From NCBI RefSeq assembly GCF_900113335.1, contig NZ_FOOX01000001.1:372001-436000 (forward strand): 64,000 nucleotides of DNA. Reading direction: 5' to 3'. The translations under genes were made by a program, and so were the position numbers. Every line of letters starts with the position of its first letter. The first letter of the stretch is position 1. Positions 52,994 to 61,263 of the stretch are shown in pieces. The notes beneath the pieces are model-generated. The model made no database searches and was not told the origin of the DNA. It saw only the letters and a program-made list of their open reading frames with translations. This DNA comes from Desulfotruncus arcticus DSM 17038 (lineage in GTDB: Bacteria > Bacillota > Desulfotomaculia > Desulfotomaculales > Desulfallaceae).

Positions 52994-53030
52994 AGCCCCT
53001 AAAAACCGCGGTTTTTAGGGGCTATTTAAT
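52994..53030 (+). terminator. Terminator after gene 52638-52982
   Basis: A 14-bp stem (52994-53007 with 53110-minus equivalents at 53010-53023) with a CG loop, followed by ATTTAATTTT. Confidence 0.75.
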
Positions 53031-53080
53031 TTTAGCAGCTCTGGCAATTCGCATCATAAATCATGGTAATATGCGTTTAA

Positions 53081-53110
53081 TTGACAGTTTCTTTACGTAG
53101 GTGATATAAT
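53081..53110 (+). promoter_or_regulatory. Consensus SigA promoter of the ABC transporter operon
   Basis: TTGACA (53081-53086), 18-base spacer, TATAAT (53105-53110). Transcription should begin near 53117, leaving a leader of about 215 bases. Confidence 0.85.
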
Positions 53111-53116
53111 TTTTCA

Positions 53117-53332
53117 GTGTATACATAAAACGAATCTTATTGAGCAGAGAAGAGAAAACCATGAAAATGACGAGGAGAGTTGAGATGAGCTTGTCGCTGT
53201 TGATTGAAAGGCGGTGCTCATTTGAGTGCCGTTTTGTTATTTCTCCTCGCTTCAGGGAGGTGAATTAACAAATTTCTGTGATATAATAATCGGCTATTTA
53301 ATTGACTTATTAAATAGGAGGGTTTAATTCTG
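53117..53332 (+). promoter_or_regulatory. Structured leader of the ABC operon (unassigned cis-RNA candidate)
   Basis: The leader can form an outer stem CGAGGAGA/TCTCCTCG (53171-53178 with 53242-53249), a middle pairing ATGAGC/GCTCAT (about 53184-53189 with 53216-53221), and an inner terminator-like hairpin CGGTGCTC/GAGTGCCG (53212-53219 with 53224-53231) followed by TTTTGTTATTT. The middle and inner pairings share bases and exclude each other, which is how riboswitches and attenuators work. A 35-codon ORF (ATG 53161 to TAA 53268) also spans it; its codons contain no Trp. I see no T-box consensus. Confidence 0.5.
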
Positions 53333-54334
53333 ATGAGAATACCTAAAATGATCTTCACTTTGCTTGCAGCGTTAGTATTTATAATAACCGCGTCAGGATG
53401 CGGTGCCGAAAAAGAACAAACGACTCAAGAAAAAATTCTAAAGATTGGGGTCACTCAATTTGTTGCCCATCCCGCCCTTGACCTGGATCAAAAAGGGTTT
53501 TTGGATCAAATGAAGGAAGAAGGCTTTATTGATGGGCAAAATGTTAAATTTGACATCCAAAATTCCCAGGGTGATCCCAACCTGGCCAAAACGATAGCAG
53601 ATAAATTTGTTGGTGACAAAGTTGATGCAATCCTTGCCATTACAACTCCCAGTTCGCAAGCGGCGGCTCAGGCTACCAAAGGAACCGATATACCGGTTGT
53701 ATTTATAGCGGTGTCTGACGCAGTTGGCGCAGGCTTGATTAAATCTCTTGATCAACCAACTGGAACTAATATTACCGGGGTGTACAGCGCTGACCCGGTT
53801 GAACAGCAAATGGACCTGGTGATGGAAATGGTGCCGGACTTAAAACAAGTCGGACTCATCTACAATGCCGGAGAGGCTAATTCAGTAAGCAACATTAACA
53901 GGGCCAAGCAATATTTAGAGAGTAAAGGTTTTAAAGTTGTTGAAGCGCCGGTTGCCAGCAGTAACGAAGTCCAGGCTGCCGCACAGTCACTGGTTGGGAG
54001 AGTTCAAGCTGTTTTTGTTCCCCAGGACAACACTGTTATATCTGCTCTTGAAGCACTTTTGAAAGTATTGCAGGATAACAAAATACCGCTGTTTACCGGC
54101 GATACCGAATCCGTAAAACGAGGTGCCGTTGCCACTATCGGCAATGATGAATACGATTGCGGCCGCCAAGGAGCAACGATGCTGGCAAGAGTGCTAAAAG
54201 GTGAAAAATCCGGCGAGGTAAAACCGGAAGAAATTCGCAAACGCACTTTAATGATTAATAAAGCTGCAGCCGCCAACATTGGCTTACAAATACCTGAAGC
54301 AGTTTTAAGCCGTGCAGATGAAGTAGTAGATTAG
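53333..54334 (+). CDS. ABC transporter substrate-binding lipoprotein (TrpX-like)
   Basis: A 333-residue lipoprotein with lipobox ending at C23 (ITASGC). The body matches the ABC-type substrate-binding family PF04392 (KIGVTQFVAHPALD near 37, AITTPSSQAAAQAT, PVVFIAVSDAVGAG, GVYSADPVEQQ). In Firmicutes such proteins serve tryptophan or related transport (TrpXYZ). Start ATG 53333 behind GGAGGG. First gene of a three-gene operon. Confidence 0.9.
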   Translation: MRIPKMIFTLLAALVFIITASGCGAEKEQTTQEKILKIGVTQFVAHPALDLDQKGFLDQMKEEGFIDGQNVKFDIQNSQGDPNLAKTIADKFVGDKVDAILAITTPSSQAAAQATKGTDIPVVFIAVSDAVGAGLIKSLDQPTGTNITGVYSADPVEQQMDLVMEMVPDLKQVGLIYNAGEANSVSNINRAKQYLESKGFKVVEAPVASSNEVQAAAQSLVGRVQAVFVPQDNTVISALEALLKVLQDNKIPLFTGDTESVKRGAVATIGNDEYDCGRQGATMLARVLKGEKSGEVKPEEIRKRTLMINKAAAANIGLQIPEAVLSRADEVVD

Positions 54335-54375
54335 CCAATACTTTATAGCAATTTCTAAGGAGAGAAGTTTGGCCT

Positions 54376-55326
54376 ATGGAAAGCATCATCACAAGTGCTT
54401 TACAACAAGGATTAATATTTGCGTTTATGGCCCTGGGTGTCCTATTGACTTTTGAACTGCTGGGGTTTCCGGACTTAACCGTTGAGGGAACATTCCCTCT
54501 CGGGGCTGCCGTAACTGCACGGGCAATTATAGAGGGTGTTAACCCTCTATTAGCCGTATTACTGGGAGCTTTAGCCGGAGGATTGGCAGGAGCAGCCACG
54601 GGATTAATGCATACCAGGCTTAAGGTCAATAACATTCTGGCCGGCATTTTAACCGCCAGCGCAATCTACACTATGATGCTGCGTACAATGGGCCGTCCCA
54701 ACATCCCTCTGTTGGCTAACGAAAACATTTACGGTCAAATTTCCGGCTGGTTCAATCTCTCTGAAAACAATTTTTCAGTTATTATGATATTGGCTTTAAT
54801 GGTTTTATCAGTACGCATTTTGCTGGGTTGGTTCTTAAACACTGACCTCGGCTTGGCCATTCGTGCCACTGGCAGCAACGAGCGCATGATCAGGTCTTTG
54901 GGAGTAAACACAGACAATACTAAATTATTGGCGCTAATAATTTCTAATTCCCTTGTTGGCTTATCCGGAGCCATGGCTTGCCAGTTCCAGGGTTTTGCCG
55001 ATGTGGGCATGGGTATTGGAGTACTTGTAGCAGCAATTGCATCGGTAATCGCAGGAGAAACAATCTTTGGGGGTAGGGGCAGCAGTCTCGGACGATTGTT
55101 AACAGGTGTAATACTTGGATCAATAGTTTACCGTGGCTTGCTGGCCCTTGGGTTACGATTAGGCCTGCCGGCCGAAGATTTTAAATTAATGACTGCGGTT
55201 TTAGTATTACTGGTTCTTTGCTTACCTAACTTGAAATTTAAAAAGAACTTGCCCGGCATACCTACAATTTCTATGCGGAAAAAGTGTATTCCCTCCGAAA
55301 AGACAAGTCAGGAGGGAGATATATGA
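54376..55326 (+). CDS. ABC transporter permease (TrpY-like)
   Basis: A 316-residue membrane protein with about eight membrane segments, of the branched-chain-type permease family (BPD_transp_2). GLAIRATGSNERMIRSLGV contains the EAA-like cytoplasmic loop that meets the ATPase. Start ATG 54376 after AAGGAGAG. It overlaps the ATPase gene by four bases. Confidence 0.93.
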   Translation: MESIITSALQQGLIFAFMALGVLLTFELLGFPDLTVEGTFPLGAAVTARAIIEGVNPLLAVLLGALAGGLAGAATGLMHTRLKVNNILAGILTASAIYTMMLRTMGRPNIPLLANENIYGQISGWFNLSENNFSVIMILALMVLSVRILLGWFLNTDLGLAIRATGSNERMIRSLGVNTDNTKLLALIISNSLVGLSGAMACQFQGFADVGMGIGVLVAAIASVIAGETIFGGRGSSLGRLLTGVILGSIVYRGLLALGLRLGLPAEDFKLMTAVLVLLVLCLPNLKFKKNLPGIPTISMRKKCIPSEKTSQEGDI

Positions 55327-56117
55327 TTAGTTTGGCGGGAATTGATAAATATTTTTTTGCAGGAACGCCCAATGCTATTAAAGCACTTGACAATATCAAC
55401 CTTACAATAAAACAAGGTGATTTTATAACCCTGATCGGCAGTAACGGTGCCGGGAAATCAACCCTGTTAAAAGCCATCGCCGGTGTAAATAACGTAGATG
55501 CCGGCACAATAGAAATTGAGGGAAAAGATGTCTCAGGATTAGCGGAGCATGTTCGGGCTAGGGATATTGGCCGGATTGACCAGGATCCCATGGCTAGCAC
55601 ATCTGCTGAGCTTAGCATCGAGGAAAACCTGGCCATGGCTTACATCAGAGGCCAAAAGCGTGGCTTACAAAAGGCGGTATCCTCACGGCGAACAACAATT
55701 TTTCAAGAAGCGCTGAAAGTTATAGGACTTGGACTGGAAAATCGTTTAAAAGTGCCGGTTGGCACCCTGTCCGGCGGGCAGCGCCAGGCACTTGCGCTGG
55801 TTATGGCTACAATCGCCCGTCCTAAATTATTATTGCTGGACGAACATACCGCCGCCCTTGATCCCAATGCCGCCAAACTTGTCATGAAAATCACTGAACA
55901 GATAGTAAGCAGCAGCAAACTAACAACTATCATGATTACCCATAACATGGAACAAGCAATAAAATACGGCAACCGTTTGATCATGATGCACCGGGGCCGG
56001 ATTATCATTGATTTTGATGCTAATGAAAAGAAAGACCTGACGGTTGCGGAACTTGTGAACAAATTTACCTCCATCAGCGGGACAGTATTTGACGACGATA
56101 GAGTGCTGCTCGCCTAG
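55323..56117 (+). CDS. ABC transporter ATP-binding protein (TrpZ-like)
   Basis: A 264-residue ATPase. Walker A GSNGAGKST near 43, signature LSGGQRQAL, Walker B LLLLDEHTAAL and switch H in ITHN. I choose ATG 55323 after CAGGAGGGAG; the frame from 55284 lies inside the permease. Last gene of the operon. Confidence 0.95.
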   Translation: MISLAGIDKYFFAGTPNAIKALDNINLTIKQGDFITLIGSNGAGKSTLLKAIAGVNNVDAGTIEIEGKDVSGLAEHVRARDIGRIDQDPMASTSAELSIEENLAMAYIRGQKRGLQKAVSSRRTTIFQEALKVIGLGLENRLKVPVGTLSGGQRQALALVMATIARPKLLLLDEHTAALDPNAAKLVMKITEQIVSSSKLTTIMITHNMEQAIKYGNRLIMMHRGRIIIDFDANEKKDLTVAELVNKFTSISGTVFDDDRVLLA

Positions 56118-56126
56118 TCTATTAAA

Positions 56127-56160
56127 TTGCGATTACCACGTCACTTTGCTCCTCGCAATG
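56127..56160 (+). repeat. REP unit (variant of the 27.95-kb repeat)
   Basis: ATTGCGATTACCACGTCACT then TTGCTCCTCGCAATG, a diverged copy of the repeat at 27950-27981. It is interrupted or followed at 56170 by the folded element below. Confidence 0.6.
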
Positions 56161-56170
56161 GCAAGGATGA

Positions 56171-56400
56171 TAAATAGATAACGTAGGCACGGCGATCCGG
56201 TGGCTTCCCGGAGCAAGCGGAGCACTGGATGCGGTTCATAGCCCGTCAAATCCCCAGAGCTTGACCCCGAAAGGGCGTAAAGTTACACCGGACTGTCTAT
56301 TGCAAGCGTTATGTACAAGTAGCTACACGAGCTACAAGGAAAATTGCGCAGCGCGCGGAGCGGAACCACCGGAGCGCCAGACACAAGTAACGATAAAATT
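56171..56400 (+). ncRNA. GC-rich folded non-coding element, possibly an orphan HEARO/omegaRNA
   Basis: About 230 bases, much richer in GC than its surroundings, with no ORF. A long-range stem TCCGGTG/CACCGGA (56196-56202 with 56286-56292) encloses GCTT/AAGC (56203-56206 with 56215-56218), GTCAA/TTGAC (56245-56249 with 56261-56265) and CCC-GAAA-GGG, a GNRA-type tetraloop. Downstream, GTAGCT/AGCTAC forms another hairpin. It begins directly after ATGA (56167-56170), the kind of site reported for HEARO elements, the guide RNAs of IscB. No IscB or TnpB is present. The HEARO identity is a guess from memory of the family's look; a folded mobile RNA is well supported. Confidence 0.45.
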
Positions 56401-56415
56401 TTTCTAGCTAGATGG

Positions 56416-56452
56416 AATAAAAGAAGGAGCCTTTTAGGCTCCTTCTTTTATT
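56416..56452 (-). terminator. Terminator of gene 56434-56949
   Basis: A 16-bp perfect stem (56416-56431 with 56437-56452) overlapping the stop codon. Confidence 0.8.
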
Positions 56453-56949
56453 CTCCAGGTTAATTCAGGCTTGTTATTTACCTGAAAATAATAATACCCG
56501 GCTCCTGTTCGAACCTTAAACAAGTACAGGTAAATATTTTTTGCATCCATACCAAAATTTTTGGCGATAATGGAGCTGTCAACATCAAGTGGACGAAATA
56601 CATTACCGTCTTGGGAGATAACAACTACATCAGGCCTGTCACCGCTATCGGCAGCTTCCAGCCCCAGCCCCAGAAAAATGGCACCTGGTTCAGCTATAGC
56701 AACATTATTCTTTAAATCAATCCGGTCGGTAAATAGCTGGCTGCCTTTGCGGGCAGTGTACAACGTATTGTCAGCCCGGACTGACTGCCCAATGGTTTCG
56801 AATTTCGCCGGAGGCTTAATTTTATTCGGCAAAGCATGGTTATTGCCTGATTGTATGGCAAACCAGTAAATAATAAAAAAGATCCCCGGTGCAAAAATCA
56901 TTAATATTAACATTTTTCTTTTAGCCTGATCAGATGTATTTGGAGACAA
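56434..56949 (-). CDS. Membrane-anchored protein of unknown function
   Basis: A 171-residue protein with one membrane segment (about 12-33) and an extracytoplasmic beta-rich domain. Start TTG 56949 behind GAGGTGAGG. Family not recognised. It lies between the folded element and repeat copy B. Confidence 0.7.
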   Translation of the reverse strand: MSPNTSDQAKRKMLILMIFAPGIFFIIYWFAIQSGNNHALPNKIKPPAKFETIGQSVRADNTLYTARKGSQLFTDRIDLKNNVAIAEPGAIFLGLGLEAADSGDRPDVVVISQDGNVFRPLDVDSSIIAKNFGMDAKNIYLYLFKVRTGAGYYYFQVNNKPELTWRIKEGA

Positions 56950-56979
56950 TCTACCTCACCTCGATTTATCTCGTTAACC

Positions 56980-57094
56980 GCCGCTAAGACTCCCGCCTCT
57001 ACAGGCGGGAGTCTTAGCGGCAATAAACTCGAAATAAGTGCGACTAAGGTTCAGGTGGGGTCAAAACACCACCTGAACCAAGTCTTCTTTATTA
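56980..57094 (+). repeat. Two-hairpin repeat element, copy B
   Basis: A perfect 19-bp stem (56980-56998 with 57003-57021), then CTCGAAATAAGTGCGACTAA, then an 11-bp stem GGTTCAGGTGG/CCACCTGAACC (57048-57058 with 57069-57079) and the tail AAGTCTTCT. Matches copy A at 3000-3114 in the linker, second hairpin and tail. Confidence 0.7.
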
Positions 57095-57215
57095 TTTTAT
57101 GCCATTTCTTAAATTTTTCAAAATAAATAATTGATGCAAAGCGCAGGCATAATATTCTCAAAAATAGCCAAACTAATATTGCTTCAGTCAGTATATTGTC
57201 AGGAGGTGCATTATT

Positions 57216-57404
57216 TTGCATGCAGAAGTTGATCAAGATCTGTGCATCAGTTGTGGCGCATGCATAGATACCTGTCCGGAAGTGTTTGATTGGAATGATG
57301 ATGAAAAGGCCCATGCTGTTGTTGACGAAGTGCCTAATGATTTGGAAGAGCAGGCTCAAGAAGCAGCAGGAAATTGCCCGACGGACGCAATCCAAGTAAA
57401 TTAA
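57216..57404 (+). CDS. Single-cluster 4Fe-4S ferredoxin
   Basis: A 62-residue acidic ferredoxin. Ligands C10, C13 and C16 (CISCGAC) and a distal C in GNCP. The -VFDW- stretch and single cluster match the Fer4_19/Thermotoga-type family. Start TTG 57216 after AGGAGGTG. Monocistronic; a terminator follows. A general low-potential carrier, possibly for Hdr or formate dehydrogenase. Confidence 0.93.
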   Translation: MHAEVDQDLCISCGACIDTCPEVFDWNDDEKAHAVVDEVPNDLEEQAQEAAGNCPTDAIQVN

Positions 57405-57416
57405 TAATACCCTTAC

Positions 57417-57454
57417 AAGACACGGCGGGAAATGAGTAAGCCGTGTCTTTATTT
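57417..57454 (+). terminator. Terminator of the ferredoxin gene
   Basis: A 10-bp stem AAGACACGGC/GCCGTGTCTT followed by TATTTC. Confidence 0.75.
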
Positions 57455-57471
57455 CACTTTGGAAAAGTATA

Positions 57472-57555
57472 ACTTACCATATATATGGCAAGTGCTAAGG
57501 TATAAAGTATTAAAACACGCGCGCTAAGGGAACTGATTAAGCGCGTGTTTTATAT
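57472..57555 (+). repeat. CCATATATATGG - GTATTAAAAC - GCGC hairpin repeat, full copy
   Basis: CTTACCATATATATGGCAAG, GCTAAGGTATAAAGTATTAA, then GCGCGCTAAGGGAACTGATT and AAGCGCGTGTTT. Nearly identical in order and sequence to 23869-23955. Confidence 0.75.
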
Positions 57556-57586
57556 GGGGATAATGACTAATAAGGAGTGAACAGCC

Positions 57587-58762
57587 CTGCTACCAAATAT
57601 TCCGGTATTACAAGTGGTCAGACCAACAGAAGGCGGTATTGGCAAACATATATCAGTACTTACCGAAAATTTAATTGATTACTTTGATGTTACAGTTGCT
57701 TGTCCAGAAAACAGCACCTTGGAACAAAAACTAAAATTATCGGGAATTAAAACCCTGTCCCTGCCTTTAAAAGGCACCGTTTCCCGGCAGGATTTAAGCA
57801 CATTAAAAATTCTTTATCAATATATGCGCAGTAAAAAAGTCAAACTGGTGCATTCCCATGGAGCCAAAGCTGCTTTACTGGCCAGGCCGGCAGCTGTATT
57901 GGCCAAAGTTCCGGTTAATATCTATACAGCACACAACTCAATTATAAACAGTAATTGGCCTTCTTGGAAGAATAATCTGGCTGCAATGGTTGATTATGTG
58001 CTTTCCTGGCCAACAGATTCTATCATTACTGTTTCAGGTGCGCTTGGTGAAGAAATATCTAAGTTTGAAAGAATTCCCCGCTCAAAAATTAAAGTTATTC
58101 CCAACGGCATTGATTATAAAGCTTTTAATAAAATATTGGACAGAAAAAAACTAAAATCTGATTTTGGTATACCTTGGGACCGCCAGGTAATAGGAACTGT
58201 TGCCAGGATGGCACCACAAAAAGGACTGCATATTTTAATTCAAGCCGCTGAATTGTTGGTAAAAGAATTTGACCTGCACTTTTTAATGGTTGGCGACGGT
58301 CCGTTAAAGAAAACTCTTCAAGAACAGGTACAGAACAAAGCGCTGGGAAATCGTTTTATCTTTACAGGAGCACTGGAGGATGTTTCAGCAGCATATTCGG
58401 TTATGGATTTTTTTGTCCTGCCCTCTTTAACCGAAGGCTTACCCCTTTCTTTATTAGAGGCGATGGCCTTTAATTTACCGGTTTTGGCTTCCAGAGTAGG
58501 CGGTATTCCTGAAGTTATTGACGATAAAGAGTGCGGGATGCTCGTTGCCCCGGGAGATTTCCGGGACCTGGTTCAATCCATAGCATATCTGTTAAAAAAC
58601 CCGGGATTGGCCCGTCAATATAGTACCAAAGCAAGGCAAAAAATAGTCAAGGAATTTTGTGTTACCCGAACAATTAAGGAAACTGTGAATTTGTATTTAC
58701 AACTCTTGCAGGAAAAAGTTGAAATACCTAGTAAAAGATATATGTTATATAATCGCACTTGA
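57587..58762 (+). CDS. Family 4 glycosyltransferase
   Basis: A glycosyltransferase of about 391 residues with a GT-B fold (HSHGAKAALLARPAA, NGIDYKAF, GTVARMAPQKGLHILI, and E-G-L-P-L-S-L-L-E-A in the sugar-nucleotide site). The first ATG/GTG/TTG is GTG 57614, which would cut off the first beta strand and leave no ribosome site. A CTG at 57587 lies nine bases after AAGGAG and gives LLPNIPVLQVVRPTEGGIG, the expected start. I use CTG. It precedes the membrane protein gene by 19 bases, suggesting an envelope glycan role. Confidence 0.88.
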   Translation: MLPNIPVLQVVRPTEGGIGKHISVLTENLIDYFDVTVACPENSTLEQKLKLSGIKTLSLPLKGTVSRQDLSTLKILYQYMRSKKVKLVHSHGAKAALLARPAAVLAKVPVNIYTAHNSIINSNWPSWKNNLAAMVDYVLSWPTDSIITVSGALGEEISKFERIPRSKIKVIPNGIDYKAFNKILDRKKLKSDFGIPWDRQVIGTVARMAPQKGLHILIQAAELLVKEFDLHFLMVGDGPLKKTLQEQVQNKALGNRFIFTGALEDVSAAYSVMDFFVLPSLTEGLPLSLLEAMAFNLPVLASRVGGIPEVIDDKECGMLVAPGDFRDLVQSIAYLLKNPGLARQYSTKARQKIVKEFCVTRTIKETVNLYLQLLQEKVEIPSKRYMLYNRT

Positions 58763-58781
58763 TTGCTGAGGAGAGGTTTTT

Positions 58782-61052
58782 TTGCGTAGAGTTAGGCTGT
58801 GGATTGTATTTCTTCTTGCCATTGCTGTTTTATTTATTTCTATTTCCTATTCTTTATCACAACCGAAACACCAGCGACTATTATTAAGCCTTTATGGTTT
58901 AAAGCAACCAGACCCGATAAGCATAGAAAGCCCGGCCGCCATGGGAAACCTTGTGCTTATTACAGTTGACCGGCTAACCTTAAATGATATACTTAATGAC
59001 GACAAGCTGCGTCAGGAAGTTGCCAAATTGGGCGCAATGGGTATTATGAATACCGGAGTTGAGGGAAGCGTAAACCCTGCAAGCACTTTCGCATCTATAG
59101 GGGCGGGCGCGCCATTAAATGCATCGGGGTCTGACAAGCATGGTGTTAATGCAGAAAGCCAGTTAAACGGTTTTTCTGCGGCTCAGATATTCCACCAAAG
59201 AACCGGCCTGGCAACAGGTGCTGATTCTGTATTACAATTGGATATTGCCCGTATTAAAGAACTAAATAAAGATAACAGGTATTCAGCAGTACCAGGCAAC
59301 CTGGGCACTTTGTTGGAACAAAATAATATTGATGTCAGGGTTATTGGTAATTCGGATATTATTGATCAACCAAATAGACCTGCGGTAGCATTGGGTATGA
59401 ATACACAAGGAATTATACCGGAAGGCGACGTAGGCGATGAACTAACTATTAAGGATGTTAACTTCCCTGGAGGGCTACGGACTGATTATAACGATTTGGC
59501 AAATTCTCTAGATAATTACCTGGGCAAACCAGGCTTAACCATAGTTGAACTGGGAGATCTTTATCGTTTGGAGAGGCTTGGGGCCTATACAACAACAGAC
59601 GTATTGCAGAGTAATAGAATTGAATCCAAAGCCAGGATAACCAATATGATAATTGGCACTGTTAATAAGCTGGACCTCAGCAAAGATTTATTAATATTGG
59701 TGTCACCTACACCAAAAGGAAACTATCTGCCAGACTCAAATTACCTTACACCAGTTGTGGCCATAGGCAAAGGCGTAACAGCCGGCATATTAACCTCACC
59801 CACAACTAAGCGGCCGGGGATAATTAAGAATACTGATATTGCCCCTGCAATTTTAAACTACTTCGGTATTGCTATCCCTACAAGTATGTCTGGACGCAGT
59901 ATCCAGATAATACCAACAGAAAACACGCCAACACTGTTGTCTTCTCTTTATGCAAAACTTGAATTAACAAATCAGGCCAGGCCTCCTGTGCTCCGCTACT
60001 ATGTTTTAATACAATTGCTTTTGGTACTGTTGTCGCTTGCTGCAATTTTCCTGCCCCAGAGTTATTTTCTAATGACTATTTTAAAACCGCTTCTTTTAGC
60101 GGTTATGTCGGTCCCGCTTGCGCTGTTGCTGGTGGCTTTAGTACCACAAACTTCAATATTAATAACTGTTTTGGAAATAATCAGCGCCACTGTTGTAATC
60201 GTATCGTTATTACACCTTTGGCTTGACAAGTATGCCAACGGCCTTGACCCGTTTATTATTATTAGCCTGTTAACTTCACTGTGTATTTTTATTGATTTAT
60301 TGCTTGGAGCCCCAATGCAAAAAAACTCTCTCCTGGGATATGATCCTATAGTTGGGGCGCGTTTTTACGGGCTGGGTAATGAATATATGGGCGTTTTGAT
60401 TGGCTCAACTATCATCGGCACGACCGCTTTAATCAACCGCATAAAAAAGTACAAAACGATGTTATTGTTTCCCATCGGACTTTACTACATGTTTACATTT
60501 TATGTTATCGCTGCTCCACAATTAGGAACTAATGTCGGTGGTTCTATTACAGCTGCATTTTCTTTTTTAGTAACAATTTTGTTACTGGCAGACACCAAAT
60601 TCAACTATAAAACATTACTTAAAATAACAGCGGCAGTAGGCATCCTGCTTATCGCCTTAATTGCCTATGACATCCGCCGCCCGCTGGAAAATCAATCTCA
60701 TATAGGGCGCACAGCAACCCTCATTATTAATGGAGGCGCAAAAGAAATAATTTACGTTATTACTAGAAAATTAAGCATGAATATTAAACTGATCAAATAC
60801 TCCATTTGGGGCAGAATTTTTCTGGCAAGTCTCGCCAGCCTGGCTATTCTTTTTTACAGACCGACGGGAGTCATGCAGTCTTTAAAATTTCAGTACCCGG
60901 TGATGTATAAAGGGTTTATCGGCGTAGTCACAGCCAGTTTTGTAGCACTGATTTTTAACGACTCCGGCATCGTTGCAGCAGCTACAACAATGATATTCGG
61001 TGCTCCTCCGCTTCTTTATTTAGTAATAAGAACATTGAAAACCAATTGTTAA
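58782..61052 (+). CDS. Polytopic membrane protein with a phosphatase/phosphoglyceromutase-like domain
   Basis: A 756-residue protein. A signal/membrane anchor at 8-26, an extracytoplasmic domain (about 50-395) with alkaline-phosphatase-superfamily traits (VLITVDRLTLNDIL, LLILVSPTPKG, TDIAPAILNYFGI), and about nine to ten membrane segments from 405 to the end. Metal residues are not clearly complete. Start TTG 58782 behind GAGGAGAGG. Co-transcribed with the glycosyltransferase. Function unknown; envelope polymer handling is likely. Confidence 0.75.
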   Translation: MRRVRLWIVFLLAIAVLFISISYSLSQPKHQRLLLSLYGLKQPDPISIESPAAMGNLVLITVDRLTLNDILNDDKLRQEVAKLGAMGIMNTGVEGSVNPASTFASIGAGAPLNASGSDKHGVNAESQLNGFSAAQIFHQRTGLATGADSVLQLDIARIKELNKDNRYSAVPGNLGTLLEQNNIDVRVIGNSDIIDQPNRPAVALGMNTQGIIPEGDVGDELTIKDVNFPGGLRTDYNDLANSLDNYLGKPGLTIVELGDLYRLERLGAYTTTDVLQSNRIESKARITNMIIGTVNKLDLSKDLLILVSPTPKGNYLPDSNYLTPVVAIGKGVTAGILTSPTTKRPGIIKNTDIAPAILNYFGIAIPTSMSGRSIQIIPTENTPTLLSSLYAKLELTNQARPPVLRYYVLIQLLLVLLSLAAIFLPQSYFLMTILKPLLLAVMSVPLALLLVALVPQTSILITVLEIISATVVIVSLLHLWLDKYANGLDPFIIISLLTSLCIFIDLLLGAPMQKNSLLGYDPIVGARFYGLGNEYMGVLIGSTIIGTTALINRIKKYKTMLLFPIGLYYMFTFYVIAAPQLGTNVGGSITAAFSFLVTILLLADTKFNYKTLLKITAAVGILLIALIAYDIRRPLENQSHIGRTATLIINGGAKEIIYVITRKLSMNIKLIKYSIWGRIFLASLASLAILFYRPTGVMQSLKFQYPVMYKGFIGVVTASFVALIFNDSGIVAAATTMIFGAPPLLYLVIRTLKTNC

Positions 61053-61161
61053 ATATCAGGCGGGAGGATAACGCATTGCCCAGTTAAATAGAGATATTTA
61101 AAGGTTTTAAGGCAAAAACCGCAACTAATCCCTTTAAATCATAAACTAAAATAAAATATTG

Positions 61162-61189
61162 TTGACATCAATAGATTTTATGCTAAAAT
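61162..61189 (+). promoter_or_regulatory. SigA-type promoter of speD
   Basis: TTGACA (61162-61167), 16-base spacer, TAAAAT (61184-61189), about 75 bases before the speD start. Confidence 0.7.
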
Positions 61190-61263
61190 TGAGTTTGATT
61201 GGAATTCGGCAGGTACTTGCGATGTCGATCCAAATAAATTTATAAAGGGGGAAGATAATTAGA

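Noticed and set aside
53117..53332. T-box riboswitch for a tryptophan-type transporter
   Set aside because: There is no T-box core (TGGNACCGCG-like) sequence and no specifier loop that I can find.
56181..56310. Integron attC site suggested by ATAACG...CGTTATG
   Set aside because: The core sequences do not fit the attC pattern, there is no cassette ORF or integrase, and the inner structure is that of a folded RNA.
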